The notes beneath the pieces are model-generated. The model ran no database searches. It saw nothing but the letters and a program-made list of their open reading frames with translations, and was not told the DNA's origin. This document shows positions 19,316 to 30,358 of a DNA stretch of 64,000 nucleotides, in pieces. The position numbers and the translations under genes were made by a program. The stretch lies in NCBI GenBank assembly GCA_029168955.1, contig JAPDOI010000424.1, positions 434,001 to 498,000 on the forward strand, in the 5' to 3' direction. Source of the DNA: Aplectana chamaeleonis. Its lineage: Eukaryota > Nematoda > Chromadorea > Rhabditida > Cosmocercidae. Each line of letters begins with the position of its first letter. Position 1 is the first letter of the stretch.

Positions 19316-20640
19316 CTAGAGGTTTGATATTCTAAACAAAGTTGTTATTCTAAGTGGGCTCATTCGACAGATAAAGGACCACCTAAGATCGCAGCGGGTG
19401 CGAGTACTCATAGAATCGTGACGAATGATGACACGTTCCGGTTCTCCGCCACTGAATGGAAGACTGGGTTTTGGCAAATAAAAGTACAGGGGCAAAACAT
19501 CCTTCCTGGATCCCTCTCTACGTTTCCACCAGAACACACGTATACGTGCTGCAGCAGCCAATTCACGCAACAACATTCTGCGTGCCCTTGCTGGCACCGC
19601 TTGGAGCAGCAAAAAGGAAGTTCTGCGTAAAACGTATAGAGCTATGGTACTGCTTGTTTTGAAATATGGTGCCCCACTTGGACTAGGCATCTGTCTGAAA
19701 CCTCTTGGTGCAGACTACAGCGAGCGCAGAATACTGCGCTCAGGCTCGTTTTAGGATGCCACAAATCGACGCCTATCCACCATCTCCACTAGGAAGCCGG
19801 CATGCTCCCCGTCGAGCAGCACTGCTTGTTGCAGTCTTAGCAGTTCCTCATTGGCGTCGTCAAGAACCCGACCCATCCCAACAGTTCCGTCCTATCATCC
19901 GGCCCCCAACCTGGCAACATACGCACACCGCTCTATGCCGCCATGTCTGCTGTTGACCATCAACGTTTGGCTACCTCCGAGCTCTCGCGTAGAGGACTTT
20001 AGATGGCTGAGCATACACGTTCCCTGACCAGGGATGAGCGGAATAAAAATCTGAAATTTCGGAATTCGGTATTGGAACAAAAATTGTTTCTCGGGTTTCG
20101 AAAATCGGGCGCGAAACGCCTGAAATAACGCGGAAATGCGGTTTTCGGAACGCGAAACGCGGAATAATTCAGAATTCATCTGATGCTTTCTTCCGTCTCA
20201 GATGACCCAATATTTTCGCACTCCGCAGCGTTTTCTGTAGGTTTCGGAATACGGAATGCCGAAAATGCGGATTTCGGAACGCGAAATGCAGAATTCCGCT
20301 CATCCCTGTTCGTGACAGAATACTTGTCTGCTGCTCAGATCAATCCCATACATGGCGGAGTGCCTCCTCGAGCCGATGATAGTAAAGCTGACCTGCCCAG
20401 GCGTATTCAAGACATCCTAGCAGGTCTACGATGAGGTCATTCTACCTACGTCAAGGCCTACGCACATAAGATTGACCAGTCAGTCGCCGGTAAATGTCCT
20501 GATTGTCTACGTGTTGGACATATTCATTGCATCTATTTTCATGTCCTGTTAGACCTAAAACCCTGTCTGCTCAAGACTTATGGCACAAGCCGTGTGAAGT
20601 TGCCAACTTTCTGCGCCTCTGATGCGATGCTCTCTCATGG
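19316..20640 (+). pseudogene. Decayed LINE, 3' half, divergent relative of the Jockey-like family
   Basis: Across frames it reads NILRALAGTAWSSKKE, TYRAMV, a degenerate LKYGAP, QNTALRLVLGC, LPVEQHCLLQSQQFLIGVVKNP and then, beyond an inserted MITE, KCPDCLRVGH with the family's end. Wording matches the post-RT and zinc-knuckle parts of the intact copies, but spacing and residues are far diverged, so it is an old element. Stops and frameshifts throughout; interrupted at 20029-20308. Confidence 0.75.
20029..20308. mobile_element. hAT-like MITE, CAGGGATGAGCGGAAT ends
   Basis: Begins CAGGGATGAGCGGAATAAA and ends GAATTCCGCTCATCCCTG. Flanking octamers TCCCTGAC and TTCGTGAC match at 6 of 8. The interior is made of AATTTCGGAATTCGG-type palindromes. 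It is inserted in the decayed LINE. Confidence 0.75.
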
Positions 20641-20801
20641 CTGAGAAAAGAATGGTAGATGAAAAACCCTTTTCTATATCCAAAATTCAGTTTTGGCGCC
20701 GACAATGCGTCAATGTACACGTACGCGCGTAAATCATAGACGCACATCATCGTCATTTGCGTCATGGACGTCGACGAAAATTGATTTCAAATTTCCAACA
20801 A

Positions 20802-20925
20802 GGCGGCACAAGCACGGCTTAATCCTCGCAGACGCCTCGGTCATTGGGACTCACGCGTCAAATAAACTGCGTGTAGTGTAGGCGCGCACAACACATGCGC
20901 CTCTACGCGCAAATTCTCTGATTTC
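20802..20925. repeat. Dispersed repeat C, uninterrupted copy
   Basis: The reverse complement of this stretch matches 26527-26620 (TGAGTCCC.ATGACCGAGGCG and onward). Here CGAGGATTAAGCC is continuous, whereas at 26620 a Harbinger-like element splits it at TTA. Confidence 0.7.
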
Positions 20926-21279
20926 TTGCAGGACAGCTGATTTCCAAATGCTATTTTATCACACTTGCCTAGGCACATAAGATGAATAAACAGCCACAGA
21001 CACATAAACAAAAAAACAACAAACTCAAAAACTATCAACTTAATTCTAATAGAAATAGAATCAGAATACCATTTATTCTTGCTGAAGATACCGGCTGACA
21101 ACAGTTTTGAAACCGATTCACGTGGAAAAACTTGTGATTTCTTACTCAAGCTCAGATAATGCAATCCCGCACGAACCGGGAGGAAATGCCGCTAGTTTTG
21201 AAACAAGGCCTAGCGAAGCCAAGTTTGTATCTTTGGCCCCTTGTATTAGAAAGTATGAGAGTAAAAAACTCTGTTAGGT

Positions 21280-22380
21280 ACAATCCCACCAAACCTCTTA
21301 CAAGGAAACTACTTTCAGTCCGCCAGGCCATTCCGAACGAAATGTACTTTTCTAGAACCTTCTTTGGCGTAGAATCCGATTATGGTCTCCGCAGCTGCCT
21401 GAAACCACTCTGAAAAAAAGTTATAGGCGTTTTTCGTCAGAATTTCGTACCTATTGTACCTTCCAAAACGCGCATTACTTATAGGAAAACCCGGAACCAG
21501 ATCTCATAATGGTGTTTAGCGCCCAAGACTACCTCACTGAGCGAAAGTTTGGGTGAAAACACATTTTTCAAACTGCACAGACTGGTAGCATACGGATTTT
21601 CGGTTTGGCGTTTATTTGCTCCAATTAGAAGGCTCTGAAAGCGTTTTAAAGGAATGTTCCATAATTGACCTAAAATCCTCACAGGTATTTGGGGCGCTGA
21701 TCACGAATCTGGGGGTTTATTTGTCGATTTTCCGAAGTTTTGGACTTGATTCGTTCAAAGTACCCATCGTTGGAAAACCTGATTGCAAATCGCGACTTTT
21801 GACGATTTCCGTAGTGCAACGATAGATATGACTCAATTTGTTGTTTTGGGGGTTATTTGAAACGATAAGCACGAATCTGGTCCGTTTATTGATTTTTGAC
21901 AGATTACGGTGGGTAACAGTAGTTTGGTCAAAGCCTCAAATTTGATTCAAAACTTGTGTACGGGGGTTATTCGTGGTGGTGAATACGGATTTAACGTCCA
22001 TTTGTCGATTTGCGAAATGCTAAGGCAGGTTTTGCTCCGTGATTGGCATGGTACCTACCGTAACCTACAGTAAACTTCAGAATTAAAAAAAACGGACTCC
22101 AGATTCGTGTTCACCACCCTGGATTACACCCACATAAAATTTTGAGCCAAATTCGATTTTTTTTAAAAACACCCCAAAAATTTCATGAGGGGTACCCTTA
22201 CTTTGCCGCCAGGCTTTGAAAAACGCGTTCAACTTTTCACAGAGTGGTTTTAGACAGCTGCGAAGACCCGAATTGGATTCTACGCCAAAAACGGCTGCGG
22301 AAAAATTTTTTTATTCGGAATGTTCAGGCTGACTAAAAGCGGTTCCCTTGTTAGAATTTTGAAATTGAGTACAAATAAAT
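21280..22380. mobile_element. Large inverted-repeat element, unclassified
   Basis: The left arm (about 21300-21430: CATTCCGAACGAAA, GGCGTAGAATCCGA, CGCAGCTGCCTGAAACCACT) is matched inverted by 22205-22370. Between them, 21840-22160 resembles 28850-29150 (CGAATCTG..CCGTTTAT, GATTACGGT). It is probably an old non-autonomous DNA transposon; exact ends were not found. Confidence 0.55.
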
Positions 22381-22449
22381 TCTCCTTCTCCGGAAAGCGA
22401 TCGGGTGCAAATGGAACCTCTTGTTCCTAAGGTTGCCCCGAGGAATTGC

Positions 22450-23209
22450 GCCAAACGAAAAACCCATTTTCCGTTTGAAGACCTTCCTCGTCAAGCTTCT
22501 TTGAACCCTTGCTAGTTTTTGAAAGAACATCCGCTCATGCGGCGCATGAACGCAGGTCCCACTCTAACAAAGCGGGCGTAAATCTTACATGCTTTAGTCA
22601 GAAGCTGTGGATTCTTCGATAGTAAGGACTTGACCGATAGAGTTGTCATTGTTAATTGTATAAATTGTGGTGAGCGCGAAGCGCTCACCAGATTTGGCTT
22701 TGATTCGCCATCGCGCAACCCCTTGATCTCAGTATCAGGGTCCAGAGTAAACGTAGAAAGACCGTTCTTTTCGCATTTAATACACTTTAGAAATGTGAAT
22801 AACTGTTCAAAAAATGGTCCGGAATGGTTACCTGAGATTCGAGAAAAAGTGTCAAAACCACGTCATTTTGGTCGAAAAAATGTTCATCTCCTTTTCTTTT
22901 TTCAGTTGGCGTTCACGATCTTGTTGGAACTCTTATCGTTGAGCTAGAGTGCTCATTTTTGGCCAGGAAGCTGGTTTTGTTTGCACCTAGCTCCTGTCAA
23001 ATTTTGAAGTTGGTAGCTCAATTTTTGCGGAACCTCAAATTTGAGGGTAAAGAAAGACAAAAACACGTAAACATGTTATTAAAAACCAACCGACGTTTGC
23101 TTATTCGTAAAAATGAACTAGTGAAATAAACACCGTTACTGATAGGCTTTTGCTCAGGATTTGACAGGGCAACGCTTCAATCAATACGGCGGGATCTCGG
23201 AAGTACTTT
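22450..23209. other. Unassigned stretch before the minisatellite
   Basis: Contains a 9-bp stem hairpin GGTGAGCGCGAAGCGCTCACC (22669-22689). The 106-codon plus-strand frame at 22630-22947 has no homology or splice support. Confidence 0.4.
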
Positions 23210-25615
23210 TTGAAACGCCGCACGGTGTGACTCAGAAGAGCGCGACAGAACGCCGTAGATACTGTGCGGGACCCCAGCAGGAGTGCGAAAGACGTCGTAG
23301 AACATGTGTGCGGGACCCACGTGGGAATGCGCCGGACGCCGTAGAAAGTGTGAGGGACTCAAATGGGTGTGCGCAGAACGCCGTAGTAAATGTGTGGGAC
23401 CCAAATGGGTGTGCGCAGAACGCCCTAGAAAGTGTGTAGGACCCAAATGAGAGTGCGCCGGACGCCGTAGATAGTGTGCGGGACCCAAATGAGAGGGCGC
23501 CGGACGCCGTAGAAAGTGTGCGGGACCCAAATGAGAGTGCGCCGGACGCCGTAGAAAGTGTGCGGGACCCACGTGGGAGTGCGCAGAACGCCCTAGAAAG
23601 TGTGTAGGACCCAAATGAGAGTGCGCCGGACGCCGTATAAAGTGTGCGGGACCCAAATGGGAGTGCGCCGGACGCCGTAGAAAGTGTGCGGTACCCAAAT
23701 GAGAGTGCGCCGGACGCCGTAGAAAGTGTGCGGGACCAATTGAGAGTGCGCAGAACGCCGTAGTAAATGTGTGGGACCCAAATGGGTGTGCGCAGAACGC
23801 CCTAGAAAGTGTGTAGGACCCAAATGAGAGTGCGCCGGACGCCGTAGAAAGTGTGCGGGACCCAAATGAGAGGGCGCCGGACGCCGTAGAAAGTGTGCGG
23901 GACCCAAATGAGAGTGCGCCGGACGCCGTAGAAAGTGTGCGGGACCCACGTGGGAGTGCGCAGAACGCCCTAGAAAGTGTGTAGGACCCAAATGAGAGTG
24001 CGCCGGACGCCGTATAAAGTGTGCGGGACCCAAATGAGAGTGCGCCGGACGCCGTAGAAAGTGTGCGGGACCCGAATGAGAGGGAGCCGGACGCCGTAGA
24101 AAGTGTGCGGGACCAATTGAGAGTGCGCAGAACGCCGTAGTAAATGTGTGGGACCCAAATGGGTGTGCGCAGAACGCCCTAGAAAGTGTGTAGGACCCAA
24201 ATGAGAGTGCGCCGGACGCCGTAGAAAGTGTGCGGGACCCAAATGAGAGGGCGCCGGACGCCGTAGAAAGTGTGCGGGACCCAAATGAGAGTGCGCCGGA
24301 CGCCGTAGAAAGTGTGCGGGACCCACGTGGGAGTGCGCAGAACGCCCTAGAAAGTGTGTAGGACCCAAATGAGAGTGCGCCGGACGCCGTAGAAAGTGTG
24401 CGGTACCCAAATGAGAGTGCGCCGGACGCCGTAGAAAGTGTGCGGGACCAATTGAGAGTGCGCCGGACGCCGAAGAAAGTGTGCGGGACCCAAATGAGAG
24501 TGCGCCGGACGCCGTAGAAAGTGTGCGGGACCCAAATGAGAGTGCGCCGGACGCCGTAGAAAGTATGCGGGACCCAAATGGGTGTGCGCAGAACGCCCTA
24601 AAAAGTGTGTAGGACCCAAATGAGAGTACGCCGGACGCCGTAGAAAGTGTGCGGGACCCAACTGAGTGCGCCGGACGCCGTAGAAAGTGTGCGGGACCCA
24701 AATGAGAGTGCGCCGGACGCCGTAGAAAGTGTGCGGGACCCACGTGGGAGTGCGCCGGACGCCGTAGAAAGTGTGCGGGACCCAAATGGGTGTTCGCAGA
24801 ACGCCGTAGAAAGTGTGCGGGACCCAAGTGGGAGTGCGCCGGACGCCATAGAGAGTGTGTGGGACCCATATGGGTGTGCGCAGAACGCCCTAGAAAGTGG
24901 GTGGGACCCAAATGAGAGTGAGCCGGACGCCGTAGAAAGTGTGCGGGACCCAAACGAGAGTGCGTCGGACGCCGTAGAAAGTGTGCGGGACCCACGTGGG
25001 AATGCGCCGGACGCCGTTGAAAGTGTGCTGGACCCAAATGGGTGGGCGCAGAACGCCGTAGAAAGTGTGCGGGACCCAAGTGGTAGTGCGCCGGACGCCG
25101 TAGAGAGTGTGCGGGACCCAAATGGGTGTGCGCAGAACGCCCTAGAAAGTGTGTAGGACCCAAATGAGAGTGTGCAGGACGCCGTAGAAAGTGTGCGGGA
25201 CCCAAGTGGGAGTGCGCCGGACGCCGTAGAAAGTGTGCGGGACCCAAATGGGTGTGCGCAGAACGCCCTAGAAAGTGTTTGGGACCCAAATGAAAGTGCG
25301 CCGGACGCCGTAGAAAGTGCCGTACCCAAATGGGTGTGCGCAGAACGCCGTAGAAAGTGTGCAGGACATCAGTGGGAGTGTGCAAGATGTAACAGAAATT
25401 GCGCAGGACATTAGTGGGAGTGTGCAGGATGTCATAGAAAGTGTGCAGGACATCAGTGAGAGAGTGCAGGACTATAGTGGGAGTGTGCAGCACCTTATAG
25501 AAAGTGTGAAGGACATCAGTGGAAGGGTGCAGGACATCAGTGGGCGTGTGCAGGACGTCATAGAAAGTGCGCAGGCTATCAGTTGGAGTGCGCATGACGT
25601 CAGTGGGTTTACTTT
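23210..25615. repeat. 42-bp minisatellite with 377-bp higher-order repeat
   Basis: About 57 units of 42 bases. Each unit is two related 21-base halves (GTGCGCCGGACGCCGTAGAA and GTGTGCGGGACCCAAATGAG). In the right edge (25360-25610) the halves are still nearly alike (GTGTGCAGGACATCAGTGGG), so the older 21-base unit survives there. The variant TAGTAAATGTGTGGG recurs at 23384, 23761 and 24138, exactly 377 apart: nine units with one 41-base unit (GGACCAATTGAGAG). Since 42 is divisible by 3, long frames stay open on both strands; the minus-strand frame shifts once per 377-bp block. Confidence 0.95.
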
Positions 25616-25636
25616 CATCTAACACCACCAGGCATA

Positions 25637-26341
25637 AATCATGTCAGAAAGGAAACCTTTAGGAAAAATAAATGAAATTCCTGAAAGTTTAGGTTCCTGG
25701 CAAAAGTAAAGATTTGGCATGGTCACAAAAATATACTCAGCAAAAAAGGGAAGATAAAGAAAAATGGAAAAAAAGTTTTGAAATATTCCTGAGAACGATT
25801 TGGCGTAGAATAATTTGTTTTTCGGGAAATGAAGTGAAATAGTTGAAAGTATGATTTGGCAGTCGAGTTTGAACCAACTATTGATAAGAGTTGTGCAGAA
25901 CGAGAGATCGCCTTGTCTGTGCTTATCCGTAGAACATATCAAAGCGAAATCACGCGTGTTGATTTTGCTTCACCTAATACGTGAAGACCGCCGCATTACA
26001 GCTCCCGAAAAAGTTTCGATGCTTCCCATTCCACGCGTGATTTCGCTTTGATATGTTCTACGGATAAGCACAGACAAGGCGATCTCTCTCTCTGCACAAC
26101 TCTTATCAATAGTTGGTTCAAACTCGACTGCCAAATCATACTTTCAACTATTTCACTTCATTTCCCGAAAAACAAATTATTCTACGCCAAATCGTTCTCA
26201 GGAATATTTCAAAACTTTTTTTCCATTTTTCTTTATCTTCCCTTTTTTGCTGAGTATATTTTTGTGACCATGCCAAATCTTTACTTTTGCCAGGAACCTA
26301 AACTTCCAGGAATTTTTATATATAAAGAATATATGACATGT
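25637..26341. mobile_element. Long foldback element (arms about 300 bp)
   Basis: Arms 25637-25958 and 26032-26341 are near-perfect inverted copies, meeting at CACGCGTG on each side of a 73-base spacer. The inner 280 bases are almost identical; the outer 35 are more diverged. Small differences include GAGAGATCGCC against GATCTCTCTCTC. It could be a recent foldback transposon or inverted duplication; if transcribed it would give a long hairpin. It abuts the minisatellite. Confidence 0.9.
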
Positions 26342-26620
26342 GAAATCAGTATCACATCACAAAGTTAGCCATTTCAGCCGTATTACTCGAGGGTATAAAC
26401 AAGGTGGCTTATTTTTGTAATTAAAACGATATTCTGCAGACAAACTGGCTGAAAAGCTGTTTCAGATCCTGTTTCGGACTACGAAGAACGTAGATCCGAG
26501 AAGCGGCGAGTTGGGAGCATTTCAGCAATTTGCGCGTAAAGGCGCGTGTTGTGTGTGAGTAAACAACCCGCATTTTATTTGCCGCGTGAGTCCCGATGAC
26601 CGAGGCGTCTGCGAGGATTA
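26342..26620. repeat. Unassigned sequence and repeat C, left part
   Basis: 26527-26620 is the inverted counterpart of 20825-20925 and is broken at 26620 by the following transposon; a few bases resume at 28026. Upstream of that nothing is recognised. Confidence 0.55.
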
Positions 26621-28022
26621 GGCCTCTTTCAGAGTTCGATCGCTGTGCGACGCGATCGTGGGCACGGCGACGCGACCGTCACGTCGCCGTGGAAATCGCA
26701 GATTTTGGAAGTGTGAAGGTCTGATCGCGGAAGTTAGCGACCACGCACTTTTACGTACAAATTCTAATCGACGCCTATTTCATGTTCGCGCTCCGGCACT
26801 GGGAGAGGAGATCTACGGGAGAAATTGACGTTTTGGAGGAACTACAGAAGGTATATTGTACTACAGATGAACGAATGAAGATGATGAGGTGAACTAATGG
26901 AGTAATCGCCGCTCTGCAGCCGCGAAGCAAATATTTTGCCGTCATTTCAAATGTACTAAACGCAATAAACACCTACAAACCTCAAATACGACGCCAGATA
27001 TTCGTCAGGATCACTAACATGTTTAGACAAAGGTATTGACAATGCTGATGGTATTAAAGGCTTCTCATCTCACGATGTGCCTTAGTCGGCTCTTCGGAGC
27101 CGAACTTGGGAGGTGGCCTCGAGTCACACACCTGAAAATCCACCGAATACCGGAGGATAATTTTTTTCGCCGAGAGGAGGGGCTCACCACGGCTCGGAGG
27201 GGGAGGGGGTGGTACCCAACTGTGAAGCCATCTCCCCACGGTCCACGGTGGGGTGCATCCCACTGCGGACCGTGGCGGTGGGGTCACCCCTGTGGGGACA
27301 CCAAAGGGGATTACCCCCGTGGCATGTCCCTGGGGTCTCCTGTGTGAACCCGGGAACAGTGTATCCCTGTAAAAACACGTTAGGTACACCGGAATTTGAA
27401 ATTCCTTCCGAAATCGGGTTCTGTTCATCTGCTGTGCTAGCATAACTGTAAGGGGTTGAGCAGAGTGCCAACAGGGCTCGGCGCGGCCTGATGATGGAGA
27501 GCAGTATTGATAGATCGCCGCGATCTATCAATACGGCTCACCATCATCAGGCCGCGCCGCGCCCTGTTGGCACTCTGCTCAACCCCTAGAAACATGTTAG
27601 GTTTCGGTCATCTACAGCAGAAATCCGTTCATCTACAGCCGATAGCAGTAGATCTTCCGAGTAACTCCAGTAGATGACCTCTCCCAGTGTCGGTGCGGTG
27701 TCGCGCGATTGGTTTGTCATTTTATGATAATAATTGTTTTGTATTGATTGTTTTGCCCACTTATACTTATTTTCACTGAACCAACGTGGAAAAAAGAGGA
27801 ATTTGAACGAGGACATATGAAGCGATCGCCGCGATCGGTCGCGTCGCCGTGCACTGCACGGCGACGCGATCTGGGCATCTCAGTCGCCGAATCGCGCGAT
27901 TGGGCGACTTTCCCCGCGATCTTGTCTGAAAGGCCGGCGACTTGATCGCGCGACGCGACCAGATCGATACACAGTGTTTTCATTCGGTCGCGTCGCAGAG
28001 CGATCAAACTTTGAAAGGGGCC
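26621..28022. mobile_element. Harbinger-like non-autonomous element, TTA target
   Basis: Termini GGCCTCTTTCAGAGTTCGAT and the inverse of ATCAAACTTTGAAAGGGGCC agree over about 35 bases, with TTA at 26618-26620 and 28023-28025. A 3-bp TTA/TAA duplication is the PIF/Harbinger habit. The related locus at 20820 shows the uninterrupted CGAGGATTAAGCC. The subterminal zones are rich in CGCGATCG/GTCGCGTCGCC palindromes. No transposase frame is recognised; the 1402-bp interior carries the palindrome at 27451-27587. Confidence 0.75.
27451..27587. repeat. 137-bp near-perfect palindrome, almost no loop
   Basis: AGGGGTTGAGCAGAGTGCCA at the left mirrors TGGCACTCTGCTCAACCCCT at the right, pairing down to GATAGATCGCCGCGATCTATC at the centre, with small bulges. 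Arms are about 68 bases. Such a cruciform is unstable in DNA and would form a miRNA-precursor-like hairpin in RNA. Confidence 0.9.
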
Positions 28023-28099
28023 TTAAGCCCACAAGCACTGGGCAGTGGGTCAGGAATTATCTTCAGGGCGCGATTGTTGAATTGAGTGAATTGAACGCA

Positions 28100-28394
28100 A
28101 TTCTATCCGGTTTTATCTGAAATTATCCGATTTTCATCCGAAATTATCCGATTTTCATCCGAAATTATCTGATTTTTATCCGAAATTATCCGATTTCAAT
28201 CCGATAGGTTATCCGTTTTAACCGTTTTTCTATCCGATTATCCGGTTATCTGATCGGATCCTTCAAATTTCTCTTTTCCGGATATCGGACATTTCGGATA
28301 TCGTGTTTTTTCGTCGGATCGGATTTCGGATAGTTATCCGATCGGATTATCCGACCCGGATATCCGAAACCGACTCCGTCGGATGGAATGTATA
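28100..28394. repeat. Tandem ATCCGA repeat block
   Basis: AAATTATCCGATTTTCATCCG recurs about five times at 21 bases (28110-28205), followed by irregular GGATATCCGA motifs, ending GGATGGAATGTATA. Related to 18274-18483. Confidence 0.7.
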
Positions 28395-28421
28395 ATGACA
28401 ACTAATATGGATCAGCAAACT

Positions 28422-28740
28422 TTAAAGGCAGCGTTCACGATGATCATCTCGGTGACTTTCCACAGTGAAATGATAGGCGAGAAGGACCCTAGGCTCCCAG
28501 TGTCGAAAGAACGACAGAAAACGAGCCAGGAAAGGCAAAATAACGGCTGCAAACAAGCGTTTTGGTGCCCCAGACACGCCTCGTGCCCCGGATCCGCCCC
28601 TCAAAAAGAACAAATGAAGACCCAGATTACACGAATGATCAAGTCAAGGAAGTGCTGATAAGTAAGCTGATCGCTTAATCGGACTGATAGGTATCACCAT
28701 TCTAGCGGTCAATTCCTCCACGGTCAAAGATCAACGTTTT
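28422..28740. mobile_element. TTAA-type MITE, right end missing
   Basis: Starts TTAAAGGCAGCGTTCACGAT and matches the interior of 722-1176 for about 300 bases (CTAGGCTCCCAGTGTCGAAA, GATCCGCCCCTC, AGTGCTGATAAGT). No right terminus is seen after 28740, so it is truncated. Confidence 0.65.
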
Positions 28741-30358
28741 TGAAAAAACCTCTACCGGTTCGAATCGCAGCCTAACATCAAAATACACTTTATGGGCAAA
28801 TTGCGACGATTAGGTAATGTCCCGGACATAATTGTATCCAAATTTCTCTGAAGAGGGTATTTGGAGTGGTAAACACGAATCTGAGGTCCGTTTATCGATC
28901 TTCGATAGATTACGGTTACGTTACGGTGATTATATGGTAGTTTAGTCAAAGTCTTACACCCAGCTGACTTGTTTCAAGAGCTTTTTTCGAGGGGTGCGAA
29001 ACTCAAATTTGTGGTCTTTTTATAGGATTTCGAAACACTACGTCAGGTTACGCCAGCTAAATGATATAATATATACCGTAACCTACAATAGGTCTCAGAA
29101 AAACAAGAAACGAATTATAGATTCATATTCAGGACAAAGAATACCCTCCGGTAGAAGGTTATGAGCCAAATCCCAAATAATTTTTTGAGCGCCCTAAAAA
29201 TTTGCCTGATGGGGCCCTCGCCTTTCCGTTCACCTAGAAAAACCCTCCGTAACCCTACTCAAGGCTCTCCTTAGCACCTGCACAGCTAGATTCGAAAACA
29301 CCCTTAGATGCACACTCAGTAGGAATATGTCCCCGTACACTTGACCAGATCCACCAAAGCCCTAGTCAGTATGGGAGTTCCACGAATTTTACTTTTCATT
29401 CTGCATTCCAGATATATTTTAGGCATTGCTTTTACTGCTTTTTCAAGGTTTTGTGGCACATGGTGGAGGTAGGTTGCCTACAAGGTGTTCAAAAGTAGTT
29501 TGCGAGAATCAAACAAAAGTCGCAACAGAAAACAGAGGATCTCATGCATTGGTTAGCTATTGGTTAGAAAATAGCCTGTAAGATCAGTAAGAGATGCCGG
29601 CGAAAAAACGTTGATGAAAAGAATCCTGCAGAAACCAGCAAGAAAACAGCAGAGTGAAAAGGTGTTGTTCAAGAAAATTCCAGCGAAAAACGCAGTCCCT
29701 TTTGGAAAGTACCTCACGAAATCACTGGCAAAAAAAGCGGGCAGCATAAAGCGTTGTGACAAGGCTGATTTTTCAAGACAGGTAAAAAACAGTCGGCGAA
29801 AATTGGTGAAAAAAAGCGTAATACTTGGATAAATGTAGATCCTGAAACATCAGTAGGAAGTAGATTTAAATACAAGATTGAACCATGTACCTCGGGGGTC
29901 TACACTGCTCCAATAATTTTCAATGAATCTGCTGCAAATGATTATTTGTGTACAAACGAATCGAGATTTGACCGAATGTAGATGCTTGGCGCTGTTCCGC
30001 TGCTGCGCTAGGCTGGCGCGCTCCAGCGAGAACGCGCGACGCGGCTACCGCTCGCACGAAATTTGTTCCCACTGTGTTTCAGTGGCTTCTGTAAGCTGCA
30101 TACACTCAGAGCAGACCTTTAGGCGGCTGAGCGACGCGATGGCACACGCTAAGGCGGTGTGAAAACCGCGGCGCGAAGGAATTCAGGTGCACTAGCTGGG
30201 CGACTACGTACTTCAAATTCGCGTGGACAAACTACGGCATTTTCAATAGCAACAGCGACAGTTTCTTCCGCGCTTGCTTCAGTGCAAAAGATTCTAAACA
30301 TGCTTTCAATGTTAGAAGTGCTTGGTTTAAGAAAACACAGCAGAAAACCAGCCACGCA
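28741..30358. other. Mostly unassigned; one dispersed repeat
   Basis: 28850-29150 resembles 21840-22160. 29611-29832 has a plus-strand lysine-rich open frame of 73 codons built on AAGAAAA/CCAGCGAAAA motifs; it lacks splice sites or a known domain, and I do not call it a gene. 29980-30360 is GC-richer with no feature found. Confidence 0.4.

Noticed and set aside
23210..25615. CRISPR-like array
   Set aside because: Units are contiguous with no unique spacers, and the host is eukaryotic.
23970..25628. A 552-codon minus-strand open frame as a repetitive protein gene
   Set aside because: It is a by-product of a 42-bp tandem repeat without stops; several other frames are equally open and the array shifts frame every 377 bp.
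29611..29832. Lysine-rich 73-codon frame
   Set aside because: Made of short AAGAAAA/CCAGCGAAAA repeats; no splice or homology support.
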